Source: Beijerinckiaceae bacterium
GTDB taxonomy: Bacteria > Pseudomonadota > Alphaproteobacteria > Rhizobiales > Beijerinckiaceae
Length of the DNA stretch: 64,000 nucleotides
Assembly: GCA_024304885.1 (NCBI GenBank)
Contig: JALJOM010000003.1
Coordinates: forward strand, 2,142,110 to 2,206,109
Direction: 5' to 3'
Below, one piece after another: positions 63,240 to 64,000 of the stretch; the stretch's first letter is position 1; each line of letters starts with the position of its first letter. Under the pieces are notes generated by a model that had not been told where the DNA came from, made no database searches, and worked only from the letters and a program-made list of their open reading frames with translations. The translations under genes and the position numbers were made by a program.

Positions 63240-64000
63240 CTACGGCGCCGCGGTGATCGGCCGGAACGGTCGGGGCAGATTGCCCTCCTCGAGCATCCTC
63301 GAGAAGCGGGCGAGGCCGGCGGGCTCGTTGCCGTTCGGGTGGACGAGCAGGATCGTGCCGGGACGCAACGGCCGCCCGAAGGCGAGCCAGCCGTCCGCGC
63401 CGAGCGCGACGAGATGGTGCCGGCGCACGGCCTCGATCAGCGCCGGATCGGAGACGAGGCCTGGAAACCGAAAGAAGACCGAGGGCGTCGCCCCGTTGGC
63501 GACGAGCAGCCGCTCAGTGTCGAGAATTTCGGCGTCGATATCCACACTGGGCATCAGGAGAAAATTGGTCGCCGGCGTGCGGCCCGGCGCATAAGGGTGA
63601 TGGTAGGAATGGTTGACCCAGGTGATGTCGAGCGTGCCGTTTCGCGCTTGGTCCTGGAGCCACCGGAAATCGGCGCCGTGCCTTTCGAGCCACGATCCGG
63701 AGATCGCCAGCGCCACCGGCGTGCGCGGCCCGAGGCGCACGAGGATCTCGAGAAAGTCTCGGTCGAGCGGCTTGCGGCTCGGGCAGAGATCGCCGGTGAT
63801 GAAGGAGCCGTCGGTCGAGCCGTGCGCGATCCCGGCATTGGACTGAGCTCGTGAGCCTAAGAGAACCGGACGGCCGTCGGTGTGGATCGCGCGCAGGAAT
63901 CTCGTGTCCGTTTGCGATTCGTCGTCGGTATCGGCGCAAGTCCAGCAGCGCTCGTGCTCGAGGCTCGTCGCCAGCGTGGCAGTGTCGACGGTGAGGAGCA
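63240..64000 (-). CDS. Polysaccharide deacetylase-like protein (N-terminus outside window)
   Basis: The frame is open from the window edge; about 253 residues are present. The metal-site His residues are visible in ITWVNHSYHHPYAPG (HSxxH-type motif). FFRFPGLVSDPALIEAVRRH and GTILLVHPNGNEPAGL match the later NodB motifs (R-x-P-G and the catalytic His region). SNAGIAHGSTDGSFITGDLC near the visible start may follow the first Asp motif, TVDTATLATS, although this is not the usual TFDDG. Substrate unknown; cell-envelope or capsular sugar is likely. Export cannot be judged. Confidence 0.72.
   Translation of the reverse strand, partial: LLTVDTATLATSLEHERCWTCADTDDESQTDTRFLRAIHTDGRPVLLGSRAQSNAGIAHGSTDGSFITGDLCPSRKPLDRDFLEILVRLGPRTPVALAISGSWLERHGADFRWLQDQARNGTLDITWVNHSYHHPYAPGRTPATNFLLMPSVDIDAEILDTERLLVANGATPSVFFRFPGLVSDPALIEAVRRHHLVALGADGWLAFGRPLRPGTILLVHPNGNEPAGLARFSRMLEEGNLPRPFRPITAAP

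Overview
This is a GC-rich chromosomal segment with ordinary housekeeping genes in both orientations. The gene set points to an alphaproteobacterium, most likely Hyphomicrobiales. It has secE-nusG-rplKAJL-rpoBC, aroQ-accB-accC, sppA-ihfB-lapA-trpF-trpB, a phasin, CimA-type citramalate synthase, a short second GltX, a DUF2865 protein, a ROSE-like RNA thermometer ahead of an hsp20 gene, and glutamate synthase. Genus cannot be fixed from the sequence alone. No tRNA, rRNA, CRISPR array, complete transposon or prophage was found.

Layout. 1-13 kb: 3' end of a catalase-family gene, then the secE-nusG-rplK-rplA-rplJ-rplL-rpoB-rpoC block on the minus strand, ended by a clear terminator. 13-19 kb: aroQ-accB-accC, a phasin and alaS. 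19.2-20.5 kb: two degraded toxin-antitoxin (TA) modules (brnT/brnA', hicA'/hicB). 20.6-30.5 kb: bioB, a compositionally foreign GT14 glycosyltransferase, then trpB, trpF, lapA, ihfB, sppA, psd, an NTF2-like gene and an Atm1-type ABC exporter. 30.5-40.8 kb: a LOG protein, TonB-like, unknown membrane and His-rich proteins, cimA, cysS, two exported conserved proteins and gltX. 41-51 kb: a GT21 glycosyltransferase, nadE, an extradiol-dioxygenase-like gene, class II aroG, a broken MNT-HEPN pair, an SRPBCC protein and the YcjX/YcjF-like pair. 51-55 kb: two cell-wall-hydrolase-like genes, a lysophospholipase gene with a decayed partial copy beside it, and hsp20 with an RpoH-type promoter and ROSE-like leader. 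55-64 kb: threonine aldolase, gltB and gltD separated by a wrecked AbrB/PIN pair on the other strand, and a partial polysaccharide deacetylase.

How the genes work together. The first block is the transcription/translation core. accBC (fatty-acid synthesis), aroQ/aroG/trpF/trpB (aromatic amino acids), cimA (isoleucine), bioB (the biotin carried by AccB), nadE and gltBD (nitrogen assimilation) are the biosynthetic content. The most notable features are: (1) four TA-type modules, each carrying a visible lesion (truncation, fusion, single-base frameshift or internal deletion); (2) a two-gene M23-like/CHAP-like cassette without signal peptides, whose second gene lies between a decayed and an intact copy of the same lysophospholipase 3' segment; (3) a heat-shock regulatory region combining a promoter and an RNA thermometer; (4) several families of palindromic intergenic repeats. 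I did not find a convincing wholly new multi-gene system; the M23-like/CHAP-like cassette is the best candidate.
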